A stretch of DNA of 37,069 bases from CAUPWF01 sp964367905. GTDB lineage: Bacteria; Bacillota; Clostridia; Lachnospirales; Lachnospiraceae. Of this stretch, positions 1-6,753 are shown in pieces (positions within the stretch are counted from its first letter, which is position 1; every line of letters begins with the position of its first letter). Both the position numbers and the translations under genes were made by a program. The stretch is taken from positions 1 to 37,069 of the forward strand of contig CAYIZP010000033.1 in NCBI GenBank assembly GCA_964367905.1. Direction: 5' to 3'. The notes under the pieces were generated by a model. The model was not told the DNA's origin, searched no databases, and worked only from the letters and a program-made list of their open reading frames with translations.

Positions 1-519
1 ATTAAATTCATTAAAAAAGAATTGTTTTTTTGTCTTGACAACTGACCCACTATATAGAATGGTGCTCAATAACTTTCTTTTATTCTTTTCAGCACCAACA
101 ATGGAAACTTCTTCTGTTTGAATGATTAATTCTAAATCAAATTTTGCAATCTTTCTTTTGATTTTCGTTAAGTCTATTCGGAGTGATGATAATGAAATAA
201 ATAATTCATCACTCAAATCATATAAATTCATAGGTTCATCGGATTTGATGAGCTTATTAATGATAAAAATAGAACGCTCGTAGCTAGATTGAGGCAGGGT
301 ATCTGGTGTTGTCTCAGTTATTTCTTTTGCGCGAGCAATATCAATTATATACCCATTTTTAGAGGATGAGATTAGGTCTGGGTAGAGTTCATTTATATCA
401 CGAACATAATTTTTCACACTACGCAAAGACACATTTAATTTATGTGATACTTGGGATGCAGTTACATTTTTTTGCTCATCAATTAGGATTTTAATTAACT
501 TAGAATATGTTTTTTTCAT
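1..519 (-). CDS. PRD-type PTS operon regulator (BglG/LicR/MtlR-like), N-terminal part only
   Basis: The reading frame opens at ATG 519 and stays open to base 1, giving 173 residues. The C-terminal part lies outside the window, so this is an edge truncation and not a pseudogene. Residues 1-60 form a first helix-turn-helix (VTASQVSHKLNVSLRSVKNY) and residues about 85-130 a second winged-helix unit (YDLSDELFISLSSLRIDL). This tandem arrangement is typical of transcriptional activators that carry PRD and EIIA/EIIB-like domains further on and are controlled by PTS phosphorylation. A purine-rich stretch (AAAGAGATGG) precedes the start. It points away from a lactose/cellobiose-type PTS operon, which fits a dedicated activator of that operon. 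The DNA-binding part is clear; the subfamily cannot be settled without the C-terminus. Confidence 0.75.
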   Translation of the reverse strand, partial: MKKTYSKLIKILIDEQKNVTASQVSHKLNVSLRSVKNYVRDINELYPDLISSSKNGYIIDIARAKEITETTPDTLPQSSYERSIFIINKLIKSDEPMNLYDLSDELFISLSSLRIDLTKIKRKIAKFDLELIIQTEEVSIVGAEKNKRKLLSTILYSGSVVKTKKQFFFNEFN

Positions 520-558
520 AAGCCATCTCTTTCTATCGAAGTCAGTTTGTTTGCCTCT

Positions 559-595
559 ATTATAAATTAAGATAGAGAAAATTTCTATCTTAATT
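559..595 (-). promoter_or_regulatory. Regulator promoter overlapping a 12-bp inverted repeat
   Basis: On the minus strand TATAAT (559-564) lies 17 bp from a weak -35 (TAGAAA, 582-587). The spacer and -35 are covered by a perfect inverted repeat, AATTAAGATAGA (565-576) and its complement (584-595), with a 7-nt centre. This position suggests an operator, perhaps for autoregulation of the PRD-type regulator. No second copy is visible upstream of the PTS genes. Confidence 0.5.
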
Positions 596-596
596 A

Positions 597-679
597 TTGC
601 ACCGAAGCAGTGTAAATAATTGTATGCCTCGGAAGGGTGCAAAAGACGATTTGATAGTTATGGCATAATCTGTTTTAAT
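597..679 (+). promoter_or_regulatory. Probable original PTS-operon promoter with activator half-sites
   Basis: TTGATA (651-656), a 17-bp spacer and TTTAAT (674-679) with an upstream TG (extended -10) form a good rightward promoter. Just upstream lie inverted half-sites TTGCACC (597-603) and GGTGCAA (636-642), placed where an activator would bind. The only rightward genes it could serve are the PTS genes starting at 2619, now about 1.9 kb away beyond an insertion sequence. The assignment to the PTS operon is inference. Confidence 0.45.
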
Positions 680-793
680 GAGAGCAAGAAAAAGGATAGT
701 GTAAAGTGAGGTATGAAAAACGTAGAATAAAAAAATAGGCACTAACAGTACCATGAAAATTGCAAATATAGAAATTATTAGCACCGTCCGCCA

Positions 794-916
794 TCCTTGA
801 CAGCGCACAAAAACAATGCTCTGAAGGTCTTACCGACGGCGAAGAACTCAAGAACAGATAGAAGTTTTCCGTCAGCATCACAGCATTGTAGCATTGTTTT
901 TGTGTGCTATCAAGGA
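794..916. repeat. 123-bp segment bounded by 27-bp imperfect inverted repeats
   Basis: The left arm (794-820) and the reverse complement of the right arm (890-916) match at 25 of 27 positions; the arms contain the core ACAAAAACAATGCT. Inside are a tandem AGCATTGT duplication (882-897) and a 15-nt stretch (850-864) that nearly repeats the end of the transposase gene (973-987). No U-tract follows either arm, so it does not look like a simple terminator. It could be part of the insertion sequence end or a small non-autonomous element nested in it. Confidence 0.5.
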
Positions 917-970
917 CACAGTCAGAACCACGGTTCTGATGGCTAGATATTTTACCTCTGGACGCTGAAT

Positions 971-2437
971 CTAAGAACAGATAGAGGCTTCGCCTTGTTG
1001 TTTTTGAAGTTGTAGAATCGTTTGCTGTCCAAGAAAGATAAGCAATTGCCACTGTCCAGGCATATTGCCTGCTTGAGTCAACATTGGAATCTCGTTTATA
1101 ACTTTATATCCTGTATGCTTATGTGGACGCAAGAAATTATAATAGGCAACCCAGAGGGAAACATTGTAATTAGCACCTTCAAAGTTATCGTAACCACAGC
1201 TTACGCGATAAGAGGATTTGAATGTACGATTTAGACGTTCAATCATCTGTTTGTAAGGACGAAACTCCTTTGAGGTTGCATCATCATTCGATAATCCGAT
1301 GACTTGAGTGATATCAAATTGGAAGGGGGCTCCGTACTTGTGAAAAAACTGTTGAGCAGCTAGAGGATAAGCACTATATCCATCTGCAATAAACCGAAAG
1401 TTTTTAGGGAGTTCTTTTAGGTGTTGAAATGCCATACGCATAGCTAAGATGCATCCACCGACACCACGGTTATCAGATACTCGATAGCCAATAATAGAAC
1501 GTGATGCTGCATCCATGATAAACCAGATATAGCCTTTGATACCACGGACTTTGATATAGGTTTCATCAGCAGTAAATACACGGGAGGTTTGATAATCGTA
1601 AGTGTCAACAAAGGGTTTGATAACCATTGCTGCAGTTCTAGCATAATTAGCTACTTGCTGGTGTGAGATGTTAATCCCATAGAGATCTTTTAATGCATGA
1701 GAAGTTTTCCGTAAGGAAAGTTGAAGGTTTACATGCATGGTTAAACAAAGCGACATAACATGAGGATTATGCTTAGTGAATTGTAAAGAAGAAACATTCC
1801 TTGGCAAGGTGTTTAAATCCATACGAAAAAAATCTACAGTGAATTCACGATAGATGTAATGGAGTTTATATTTACTCTTGCCGTAATCTTGCGAGAGATC
1901 CTCTTTTTCGACTTTCTTCAGATTACGTTTGTAGTAGGAGCATTTGAGGTTTACACATTTATGAAGAATGAAATGTTTGCGACTTTTCTTTGGAACAAGG
2001 GTATGACCACAGTGAGGACAGCGAAGAGGCATTTTAGTAAAGCGGCTATCATTAAGTGATGACTTGGAGCCACAAACCTTACAAAGGATTTGCCCCTTAG
2101 AACCGTTGTTTTTATAAAGATATATTTGAGGAGCTCCGCAACAAGGACAGCAGTGAGATTCAGGGATGTCACATTGAGACCGGCGTTTTACTGGAGTAAC
2201 AGTCTTACCGTAACGCTTTAAATAATAGGGGATTAGATCCTTGTAAGTCCACTCTTGCTGAAAATTCGTGATAAGAGGGAGTTGATCTGTTTTGAATTTT
2301 TGGTACTTTGGGGAATGGGAATCCTCGAACGCCCACTGTTTGAGAGGGATATACCTGCAGAGTAATGTTAATAAAGTTGAAATTTGTTGAGATTGATATT
2401 GAATGATTTGTAGTAAATAAAGTATAATGTTATCCAT
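971..2437 (-). CDS. DDE-type transposase with N-terminal zinc-binding region
   Basis: This 488-residue protein moves the insertion sequence. Near residues 95-165 it has several CxxC pairs (CPCCG, CKVCG, RCPHCG, CVNLKC) that look like zinc ribbons. The catalytic core follows, with a first Asp in TADETYIKVRG, a second Asp in FIADGYSAYP and a Glu in MIERLNRTFKSSYR, as in DDE integrase-like transposases. The DETYIKVRG motif resembles IS6/IS240-type cores, but the zinc region and overall length differ from classic IS6 members, so I leave the family open. The start ATG at 2437 has an AAAGGA ribosome binding site that sits inside a long hairpin (2436-2505). The frame is intact, so the element may be active. 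Confidence 0.85.
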   Translation of the reverse strand: MDNIILYLLQIIQYQSQQISTLLTLLCRYIPLKQWAFEDSHSPKYQKFKTDQLPLITNFQQEWTYKDLIPYYLKRYGKTVTPVKRRSQCDIPESHCCPCCGAPQIYLYKNNGSKGQILCKVCGSKSSLNDSRFTKMPLRCPHCGHTLVPKKSRKHFILHKCVNLKCSYYKRNLKKVEKEDLSQDYGKSKYKLHYIYREFTVDFFRMDLNTLPRNVSSLQFTKHNPHVMSLCLTMHVNLQLSLRKTSHALKDLYGINISHQQVANYARTAAMVIKPFVDTYDYQTSRVFTADETYIKVRGIKGYIWFIMDAASRSIIGYRVSDNRGVGGCILAMRMAFQHLKELPKNFRFIADGYSAYPLAAQQFFHKYGAPFQFDITQVIGLSNDDATSKEFRPYKQMIERLNRTFKSSYRVSCGYDNFEGANYNVSLWVAYYNFLRPHKHTGYKVINEIPMLTQAGNMPGQWQLLIFLGQQTILQLQKQQGEASICS

Positions 2438-2505
2438 AGCAATAGTCCTTTCTGTGATTGGTGTGTGGTAACTTCAATTATACAGAAAATAGGGGGTATT
2501 GCTAT
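2436..2505 (-). promoter_or_regulatory. Hairpin covering the transposase ribosome binding site and start codon
   Basis: Bases 2436-2455 are nearly complementary to 2482-2505; the second arm carries about 4 extra bases. In minus-strand RNA the 3' arm contains AAAGGA, and the pairing reaches the transposase ATG. A -10-like TATAAT (2477-2482, minus strand) lies in the loop side, so the element's own transcript would start inside the loop and lack the 5' arm. Only read-through RNA from outside would hide the start site. Confidence 0.5.
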
Positions 2506-2574
2506 TTTTATTTTAAAAAATATCAAGAAACCTTATAAATAAAGGATTTATGAAAGAAAAAAACAAAAAAAGGG

Positions 2575-2590
2575 GTGTCAAACTTGACAC
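2575..2590. promoter_or_regulatory. Short palindrome in the PTS operon leader
   Basis: GTGTCAA-AC-TTGACAC is a perfect 7-bp inverted repeat 28 bases before the IIB start codon. It may be an operator or a small RNA hairpin. Its TTGACA looks like a -35 box, but no -10 follows at the right spacing. Confidence 0.3.
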
Positions 2591-2618
2591 TACCAGAAAA
2601 AGAACAGGAGGAAGAAAA

Positions 2619-2927
2619 ATGAAGTTAAATGTTTTATTAGTATGCGGATCTGGAGCTAGTTCTGGTTTTATGGCAGCCAATATGAGAAAGGCGGCGAGTG
2701 CGAGAGGTATTGAGGCGTCCATTAAAGCAAGGAGTGAATCGGAAATCGAAAATTATATTGAAGAAATTGATGTTTTGATGGTAGGTCCACACTTGGCATA
2801 TATTTTGGACGAGGTAGAGGAATATATTCATGATGAAGATGTGAAGGTCATTCTTATGAAGGGTGAATATTACGCAACCTTGGATGGAGATAAGGCAATT
2901 GAGCATCTATTAAATGAGATGAAATAA
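2619..2927 (+). CDS. PTS lactose/cellobiose-type EIIB component
   Basis: This 102-residue cytoplasmic protein carries the phosphoryl group from EIIA to the incoming sugar. Residues 4-14 (NVLLVCGSGAS) contain the phospho-accepting Cys in the family's P-loop-like turn, followed by an alpha/beta fold ending in MVGPHLAYILDEVEEY. The start at 2619 is chosen because AGGAGG (2606-2611) lies 7 nt upstream. An in-frame ATG at 2550 would add an unconserved Lys/Arg-rich leader and has no ribosome site. It is the first gene of the operon IIB-IIC-IIA-glycosidase. Length and motif fit the Lac/Cel EIIB family; the exact sugar is not determined. Confidence 0.9.
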   Translation: MKLNVLLVCGSGASSGFMAANMRKAASARGIEASIKARSESEIENYIEEIDVLMVGPHLAYILDEVEEYIHDEDVKVILMKGEYYATLDGDKAIEHLLNEMK

Positions 2928-2947
2928 AGTATGAAGGAGCAGAAGAG

Positions 2948-4168
2948 ATGAAAAAATTATTAAACTGGTTAGAAAAAGATTTTTCGCCAATTATGTCGAA
3001 AATAAACACAAATATATGGATTGTAACATTGAAAGATTCTATTATGCAAACATTACCATTTATTTTCTTAGGATCGATTTTTTGCATGTTAACAATACCA
3101 GGGGATGTATTTGGTATTGAAGGTTGGCCTAATTTCTGGACACCATTTGGCTGGACGATGGGAATGGTTTCTCTTATGGTTGCTTTTTTAATTCCATTTA
3201 ATTTAATGGAGAAAAAAAGATTACGAAAACAAAGGATAATAGCAGGAATAAGTGGATTACTTTTATTTGCGATTATTATTACACCACAATTGGTCAACGA
3301 TCAGTCAGTTGGATTCGGGCATGCAGCATTTGGAGCAGGTGGAATGTTTATTGCAATGTTTGCAGGGGTTATTTCTGGATTGATTTGTGGTCTTTTTGGA
3401 AAGTTTTCATTCTTCAAAGAAGAATCTGTTATCCCAGATTTTGTAAGGGCTTGGTTTGATTCTATGCTACCAGCTGGATTGGTTATCGTAATTGGCTGGA
3501 TTGCAGTCGATATAATAGGAATTGATATCTATAACATTATTTTATCGATATTTATGCCTTTAGGTAGTGTGCTAGAGACCCCATGGGGATTTGCATTAGT
3601 GATGTTCGTGTACTGTTTCTTGTATTCGATGGGAATTTCATCTTGGGTACTACAACCAGTTACATCACCACTTTTATTAGCTGCTATCACAGCAAATGTG
3701 GCTGGAACCGCAACAAATTTAGTAACTAGTACAACTATTTTTTCAGCATACTTATGGGTAGGAGGAATTGGATGTACAATGCCGCTTGTATTTATGTTAT
3801 TATTTTCAAAAGCACCAAAATTAAAAGCGTTAGGGAAGGCTTGTCTGGGACCAGCAATTTTTAATATCAATGAGCCAGTTGTTTTCGGTGCGATTGCATG
3901 GAATCCATATATGATGTTTCCGATGTGGTTACAAGGAATTGTTTTACCTTTAATTGTTTGGCTAGGAACAAAAGTGATTGCGTTTGCACCAATTCCAACA
4001 GTTCAATTTGAATTATGGTATTGCCCATTTCCTATTTCGACCTGGTTGAGTACAGGGTCAGTTACAGCGGTGATATTAATGCTTGTCGTTGTTGCAGCAT
4101 CAGCATTAATCTGGTTCCCATTTTTCAAAGTTTATGAGAAGAGTGAATTACAAGCACAGGCAAAATAG
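2948..4168 (+). CDS. PTS lactose/cellobiose-type EIIC permease
   Basis: This 406-residue integral membrane protein translocates and phosphorylates the sugar together with EIIB. It begins with the family-typical cytoplasmic lead (LLNWLEKDFSPIMSKI) and then about eight to ten hydrophobic segments. The motif IFNINEPVVFGAIAWNP near residue 305-320 is the sugar-binding loop of the EIIC_2 family, with its NEPV core. GGAGCAG precedes the start, and the gene follows EIIB by 20 bp, so the two are cotranscribed. At about 406 residues it is slightly shorter than CelB-type permeases, with no sign of truncation. The neighbouring 6-phospho-glycosidase implies a beta-linked glycoside as substrate. Confidence 0.92.
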   Translation: MKKLLNWLEKDFSPIMSKINTNIWIVTLKDSIMQTLPFIFLGSIFCMLTIPGDVFGIEGWPNFWTPFGWTMGMVSLMVAFLIPFNLMEKKRLRKQRIIAGISGLLLFAIIITPQLVNDQSVGFGHAAFGAGGMFIAMFAGVISGLICGLFGKFSFFKEESVIPDFVRAWFDSMLPAGLVIVIGWIAVDIIGIDIYNIILSIFMPLGSVLETPWGFALVMFVYCFLYSMGISSWVLQPVTSPLLLAAITANVAGTATNLVTSTTIFSAYLWVGGIGCTMPLVFMLLFSKAPKLKALGKACLGPAIFNINEPVVFGAIAWNPYMMFPMWLQGIVLPLIVWLGTKVIAFAPIPTVQFELWYCPFPISTWLSTGSVTAVILMLVVVAASALIWFPFFKVYEKSELQAQAK

Positions 4169-4192
4169 TAAAAGTAAGAATGGAGAATTTAT

Positions 4193-4537
4193 ATGAGTGA
4201 GAAAATTGTAGAAGTATCAATGTCGATTATATTAAATGCAGGAGATGCGAGAAAGGCATGCAAAGAGGCTTTAGATGCACTTGCAGAATTTAATGTAGAG
4301 AAAGCGAATCTAAAGCTTAAGGAAGCCAATGAGAAGATTGTGCTAGCGCATAGGACTCAAACTGATACGATTCAAGAATCAATGAGTAATGAAGAAGAAG
4401 AGTATACAATGTTATTTGCACATGCTCAAGATACCTTGATGACAATTTATAGTGAAATTAATATAGCAAAACAATTAGTAAAACTTACAGAGGCATATGA
4501 TAAAAGATTTACAGAGCTAGAGACGAAGCTAAATTAA
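4193..4537 (+). CDS. PTS lactose/cellobiose-type EIIA component
   Basis: This 114-residue, all-helical cytoplasmic protein takes phosphate from HPr and passes it to EIIB. The phosphorylated His lies in the motif LFAHAQDTLMT near residue 80. The first helix reads MSIILNAGDARKACKEALDA, typical of this trimeric EIIA family. It is separated from the permease by 24 bp and followed by the glycosidase after 14 bp, so all four belong to one operon. Length is normal for the family. Confidence 0.9.
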   Translation: MSEKIVEVSMSIILNAGDARKACKEALDALAEFNVEKANLKLKEANEKIVLAHRTQTDTIQESMSNEEEEYTMLFAHAQDTLMTIYSEINIAKQLVKLTEAYDKRFTELETKLN

Positions 4538-4551
4538 TAAAGGAGGCCTTG

Positions 4552-5997
4552 ATGGACTACAACAAATCATTTTCCCAAGATTTTCTTTGGGGAGGAGCGG
4601 TAGCAGCATGCCAAGTAGAAGGTGCATTTGATATAGATGGAAGAGGATTATCTACCTCGGACATTCATCTATATGACAGTAAATTAGATAGAAAGAATAT
4701 TGAAAAAGAAGGCGGAGGAAAGCTGGAAAATATAAGAAAATCGATATTGGATCAGGAGGGATATTACCCGAAAAGACATGGTATTGATTTTTATCACACC
4801 TATCCAGAAGATTTAAAATTGCTGAGTGAAATGGGATTGAAATGTTTTCGAAGTAGTTTTTCATGGTCGAGAATTTTTCCGAAGGGGGATGAACTCGAGC
4901 CAAATGAAAAAGGGTTGGAATTTTACGATCGGTTCATTAATGAAATAATTGCTAACAACATGGAACCTATTATGACAATATCTCATTATGATATACCAAT
5001 TTATTTGGTAACGGAATACGGTGGGTTTGGCAATCGTAAAATGGTAGATTTCTTTGTGCGTTATGCCAAGGTATTGTTAGAACGGTATGGGAATAAAGTT
5101 AAATATTGGATTGTGTGCAATCAGGTTAATCTTGTTCCAGTCGTTCAGTTTGGCAGTCTAGGGATATATGATGATCAAGCGGAGGATATGCAGGAGTTGA
5201 TGTATCAAGCAGTACATAACCAATTTGTTGCAGGCGCAAAAACGGTGGAATTAGCAAGGCAAATATGTCCAAGTGCCAAAATGGGAACGATGCTTGCAGA
5301 CCTTACCTCCTATCCAGCAACTTGCAAACCGGAAGATATTGTATTGACGATGCAAAGAAACAGGATGCAGTATTATTTCAGCGACGTTCAATTACGTGGT
5401 GAATATCCGATGTACGCAATTCGTTTCTTTGAGGAACATGATATTAATCTAAAGATCAAGGAAGGCGATCTTGAATTATTGAAAAATAATTGTATGGAGT
5501 TTTTAGCGATATCTTATTATTATAGTAGAATTATTGATTCTACTAAGCATGGAATGAACCCAACAGAGTCAGGGCAAAATCCATACCTTAACCCAACATT
5601 GTGGGAGTGGAGAATGGATCCCCTTGGTTTCTATAACTGTCTGTCCCAATATTGGGATAGATATCAAGTTCCGATTATGATAGCAGAGAATGGAATTGGA
5701 GCAATTGATGAGGTTGAAGAAGATGGAAGCATTCACGATCCATACCGTGTGGAATTCTATAGAGAACATATTGCACAAATGAAAGAAGCAGTAAAAGATG
5801 GTGCAGATATTTTTGCTTATTGTGCATGGGGACCAATTGATTTAATTAGTTCATCCAGTGCAGAAATGAGCAAAAGATACGGATTTATCTATGTAGACAA
5901 AGATGACTTCGGGAATGGTAGTGGTAAGCGAAGCTTAAAAGATTCGTACTATTGGTACAAAAAAGTGATAGAGAGTAATGGAGAAAATTTAGATTGA
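4552..5997 (+). CDS. GH1 6-phospho-beta-glycosidase with Gln at the acid/base position
   Basis: This 481-residue GH1 enzyme would hydrolyse the 6-phosphoglycoside delivered by the PTS. FLWGGAVAACQVEGAF (near residue 12) and SHYDIPIYLVTEYGG give sugar-binding residues. The nucleophile is Glu379 in MIAENGIGAI. The C-terminal stretch SAEMSKRYGFIY supplies the Ser-Lys-Tyr set that binds the 6-phosphate. The acid/base residue, normally Glu in a TFNE-type motif, is Gln191 (codon CAG at 5122-5124, in WIVCNQVN). Plant myrosinases carry the same Glu-to-Gln change and cleave S-glycosides with good leaving groups. A thioglycoside or activated aryl glycoside is therefore a possible substrate; a weak or altered enzyme is the alternative. 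ATG 4552 is preferred over TTG 4549, with AGGAGG 5 nt upstream. Confidence 0.9.
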   Translation: MDYNKSFSQDFLWGGAVAACQVEGAFDIDGRGLSTSDIHLYDSKLDRKNIEKEGGGKLENIRKSILDQEGYYPKRHGIDFYHTYPEDLKLLSEMGLKCFRSSFSWSRIFPKGDELEPNEKGLEFYDRFINEIIANNMEPIMTISHYDIPIYLVTEYGGFGNRKMVDFFVRYAKVLLERYGNKVKYWIVCNQVNLVPVVQFGSLGIYDDQAEDMQELMYQAVHNQFVAGAKTVELARQICPSAKMGTMLADLTSYPATCKPEDIVLTMQRNRMQYYFSDVQLRGEYPMYAIRFFEEHDINLKIKEGDLELLKNNCMEFLAISYYYSRIIDSTKHGMNPTESGQNPYLNPTLWEWRMDPLGFYNCLSQYWDRYQVPIMIAENGIGAIDEVEEDGSIHDPYRVEFYREHIAQMKEAVKDGADIFAYCAWGPIDLISSSSAEMSKRYGFIYVDKDDFGNGSGKRSLKDSYYWYKKVIESNGENLD

Positions 5998-6005
5998 AAT
6001 TGTTC

Positions 6006-6044
6006 ATTGGGGACGGGGTTTTTGTCAAAAACCCCGTCCCCAAT
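6006..6044. terminator. GC-rich 18-bp hairpin after the PTS operon (terminator or REP-like)
   Basis: The arms 6006-6023 and 6027-6044 are perfectly complementary around a 3-nt loop; the core is TTGGGGACGGGG. Its G/C-rich arms stand out in AT-rich surroundings. Only three T follow, so it is a weak classical terminator, though the arms contain T5 and A5. Such GGGGAC-type palindromes also occur as dispersed REP-like repeats in Firmicutes. Confidence 0.6.
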
Positions 6045-6073
6045 TTGACAAGCTATATGATAAATGTTACTAT
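6045..6073 (+). promoter_or_regulatory. Promoter of the PsiE-like gene
   Basis: TTGACA (6045-6050), a 17-bp spacer and TACTAT (6068-6073) lie 40 bp before the GTG start. The -35 box directly abuts the preceding hairpin. Confidence 0.55.
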
Positions 6074-6112
6074 TTGTATGAATTAAAAGGGAGAGGGAAG
6101 GATTAAATACTA

Positions 6113-6586
6113 GTGACTAGAGCTAAGATTAAGAGGATTGTTTTTTATATTCCAACATTTATTGAAATTATTGTTGGATTGGTTATCACGATGGTGATAT
6201 GTTTTGCATTGTTTGGAGTTATTACAAGAACAACTGCGAACTCCATATTTGAAGACGGGGGCTTGATGATTTTTCTTCAGAGAATCACGGAAATCATTAT
6301 AGGGATTGAGTTTGTTAAACTTATATTTTCTCATACGATGGATGCTACGCTCGAGGTTATCATTATGGCGATTGTCAGACAGATTATTATTGACCATTTG
6401 CCGCCATTGGATACGATTCTTTTTGTGGCTGCAATTGCGATTTTGTTTATTGTAAGAAAATATTTCTTTGTAAAACAATTGGATCGAGCGGAGGAAGATG
6501 AATTTTCTAGAATAAAAAAAATGTTTATAAAAAATGGGGATGAAAACAAAAAACAAGAAGACGAAAATGTAATTGACAGACAATAA
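6113..6586 (+). CDS. Small four-helix membrane protein, PsiE-like
   Basis: This 157-residue protein has hydrophobic segments near residues 9-35, 50-70, 76-95 and 98-118, followed by a charged, Lys/Glu-rich cytoplasmic tail. The layout, with a helix containing EFVKLIF and one with IIMAIVRQIIIDH, resembles the phosphate-starvation-inducible PsiE family, whose biochemical role is unknown. The start is a GTG at 6113, with AAGGA ten bases upstream. It has its own promoter and lies alone between the PTS operon and the purine genes. The end of the gene holds the TTGACA of the next promoter. The family call is moderate; no function should be inferred. Confidence 0.55.
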   Translation: MTRAKIKRIVFYIPTFIEIIVGLVITMVICFALFGVITRTTANSIFEDGGLMIFLQRITEIIIGIEFVKLIFSHTMDATLEVIIMAIVRQIIIDHLPPLDTILFVAAIAILFIVRKYFFVKQLDRAEEDEFSRIKKMFIKNGDENKKQEDENVIDRQ

Positions 6587-6601
6587 GACAAATGTTAATA
6601 T
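6573..6601 (+). promoter_or_regulatory. Promoter of the purine-catabolism operon
   Basis: TTGACA (6573-6578) lies 17 bp from a TAATAT -10 (6596-6601). A start near 6608 would put the whole aptamer at 6625-6692 in the 5' leader. The -35 lies within the last codons of the preceding gene. Confidence 0.5.
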
Positions 6602-6624
6602 AAATGAAAGAGAATATTGAGAAT

Positions 6625-6692
6625 GTGCTTATATAGGTTCATAATCGGTTGAACGTTTCTACTAACTACCATAATAGTTAAACTATAAGTAC
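6625..6692 (+). promoter_or_regulatory. Purine riboswitch aptamer, guanine class (C at the specificity position)
   Basis: The leader folds as a three-way junction. P1 is GTGCTTAT (6625-6632) with ATAAGTAC (6685-6692). P2 is GTTCA (6637-6641) with TGAAC (6650-6654). P3 is TAACTA (6663-6668) with TAGTTA (6675-6680). Junction J2/3 (6655-6662) carries the hallmark TTTCTAC. Loop L2 holds GG and L3 holds CC for the kissing contact. J3/1 is AACT, with C6683 at the base that pairs with the ligand; C means guanine or hypoxanthine, whereas U would mean adenine. P2 is short at 5 bp and L3 has 6 nt, so it is a slightly divergent member. It precedes guanine deaminase. Confidence 0.8.
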
Positions 6693-6715
6693 TCGTGGTA
6701 TAATTGCGAGTTCTT
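6687..6715 (+). promoter_or_regulatory. Expression-platform hairpin competing with riboswitch P1
   Basis: AAGTACTCG (6687-6695) can pair with CGAGTTCTT (6707-6715) with one mismatch. The first six bases are also the 3' strand of P1, so the two structures exclude each other. If this hairpin terminates transcription, ligand binding would switch the operon on. The following T-run is poor (ACAGTTT), so the mechanism remains inferred. Confidence 0.45.
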
Positions 6716-6753
6716 ACAGTTTGATATGTGAATAGTGGAGAGGGGTGAGGCTG

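Larger units (their letters stand above)
724..2510 (-). mobile_element. Insertion sequence with one transposase gene (ends approximate)
   Basis: The element consists of the minus-strand transposase gene plus non-coding flanks. The ends are not firmly defined. The right outer end, read inward, begins about AATAAAAATAGCAATACC, and the left end near 726 reads AATAAAAAAATAGGCACTA; these may be degenerate terminal inverted repeats. No convincing target-site duplication was seen. It sits between a divergent regulator/promoter region and the PTS operon. The boundaries should be treated as uncertain by tens of bases. Confidence 0.5.

Noticed and set aside
1..519. The regulator as a pseudogene truncated by the insertion sequence
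   Set aside because: The frame is intact from its start to the window edge, and the insertion lies upstream of its promoter, not in the gene.
675..1052. Minus-strand reading frames beyond the transposase stop codon
   Set aside because: They overlap inverted repeats and the transposase 3' end, have no ribosome site and show no family features.
6110..6583. A 157-codon open frame antisense to the PsiE-like gene
   Set aside because: Same length as the sense frame by chance of composition; its Asn/Lys/His-rich translation has no ribosome site and resembles no protein family.
6699..6704. A perfect TATAAT close to guaD that could be its promoter
   Set aside because: It has no -35 at the right distance and lies in the loop of the alternative riboswitch hairpin. 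A promoter with TTGACA further upstream includes the whole aptamer, which is the better explanation.
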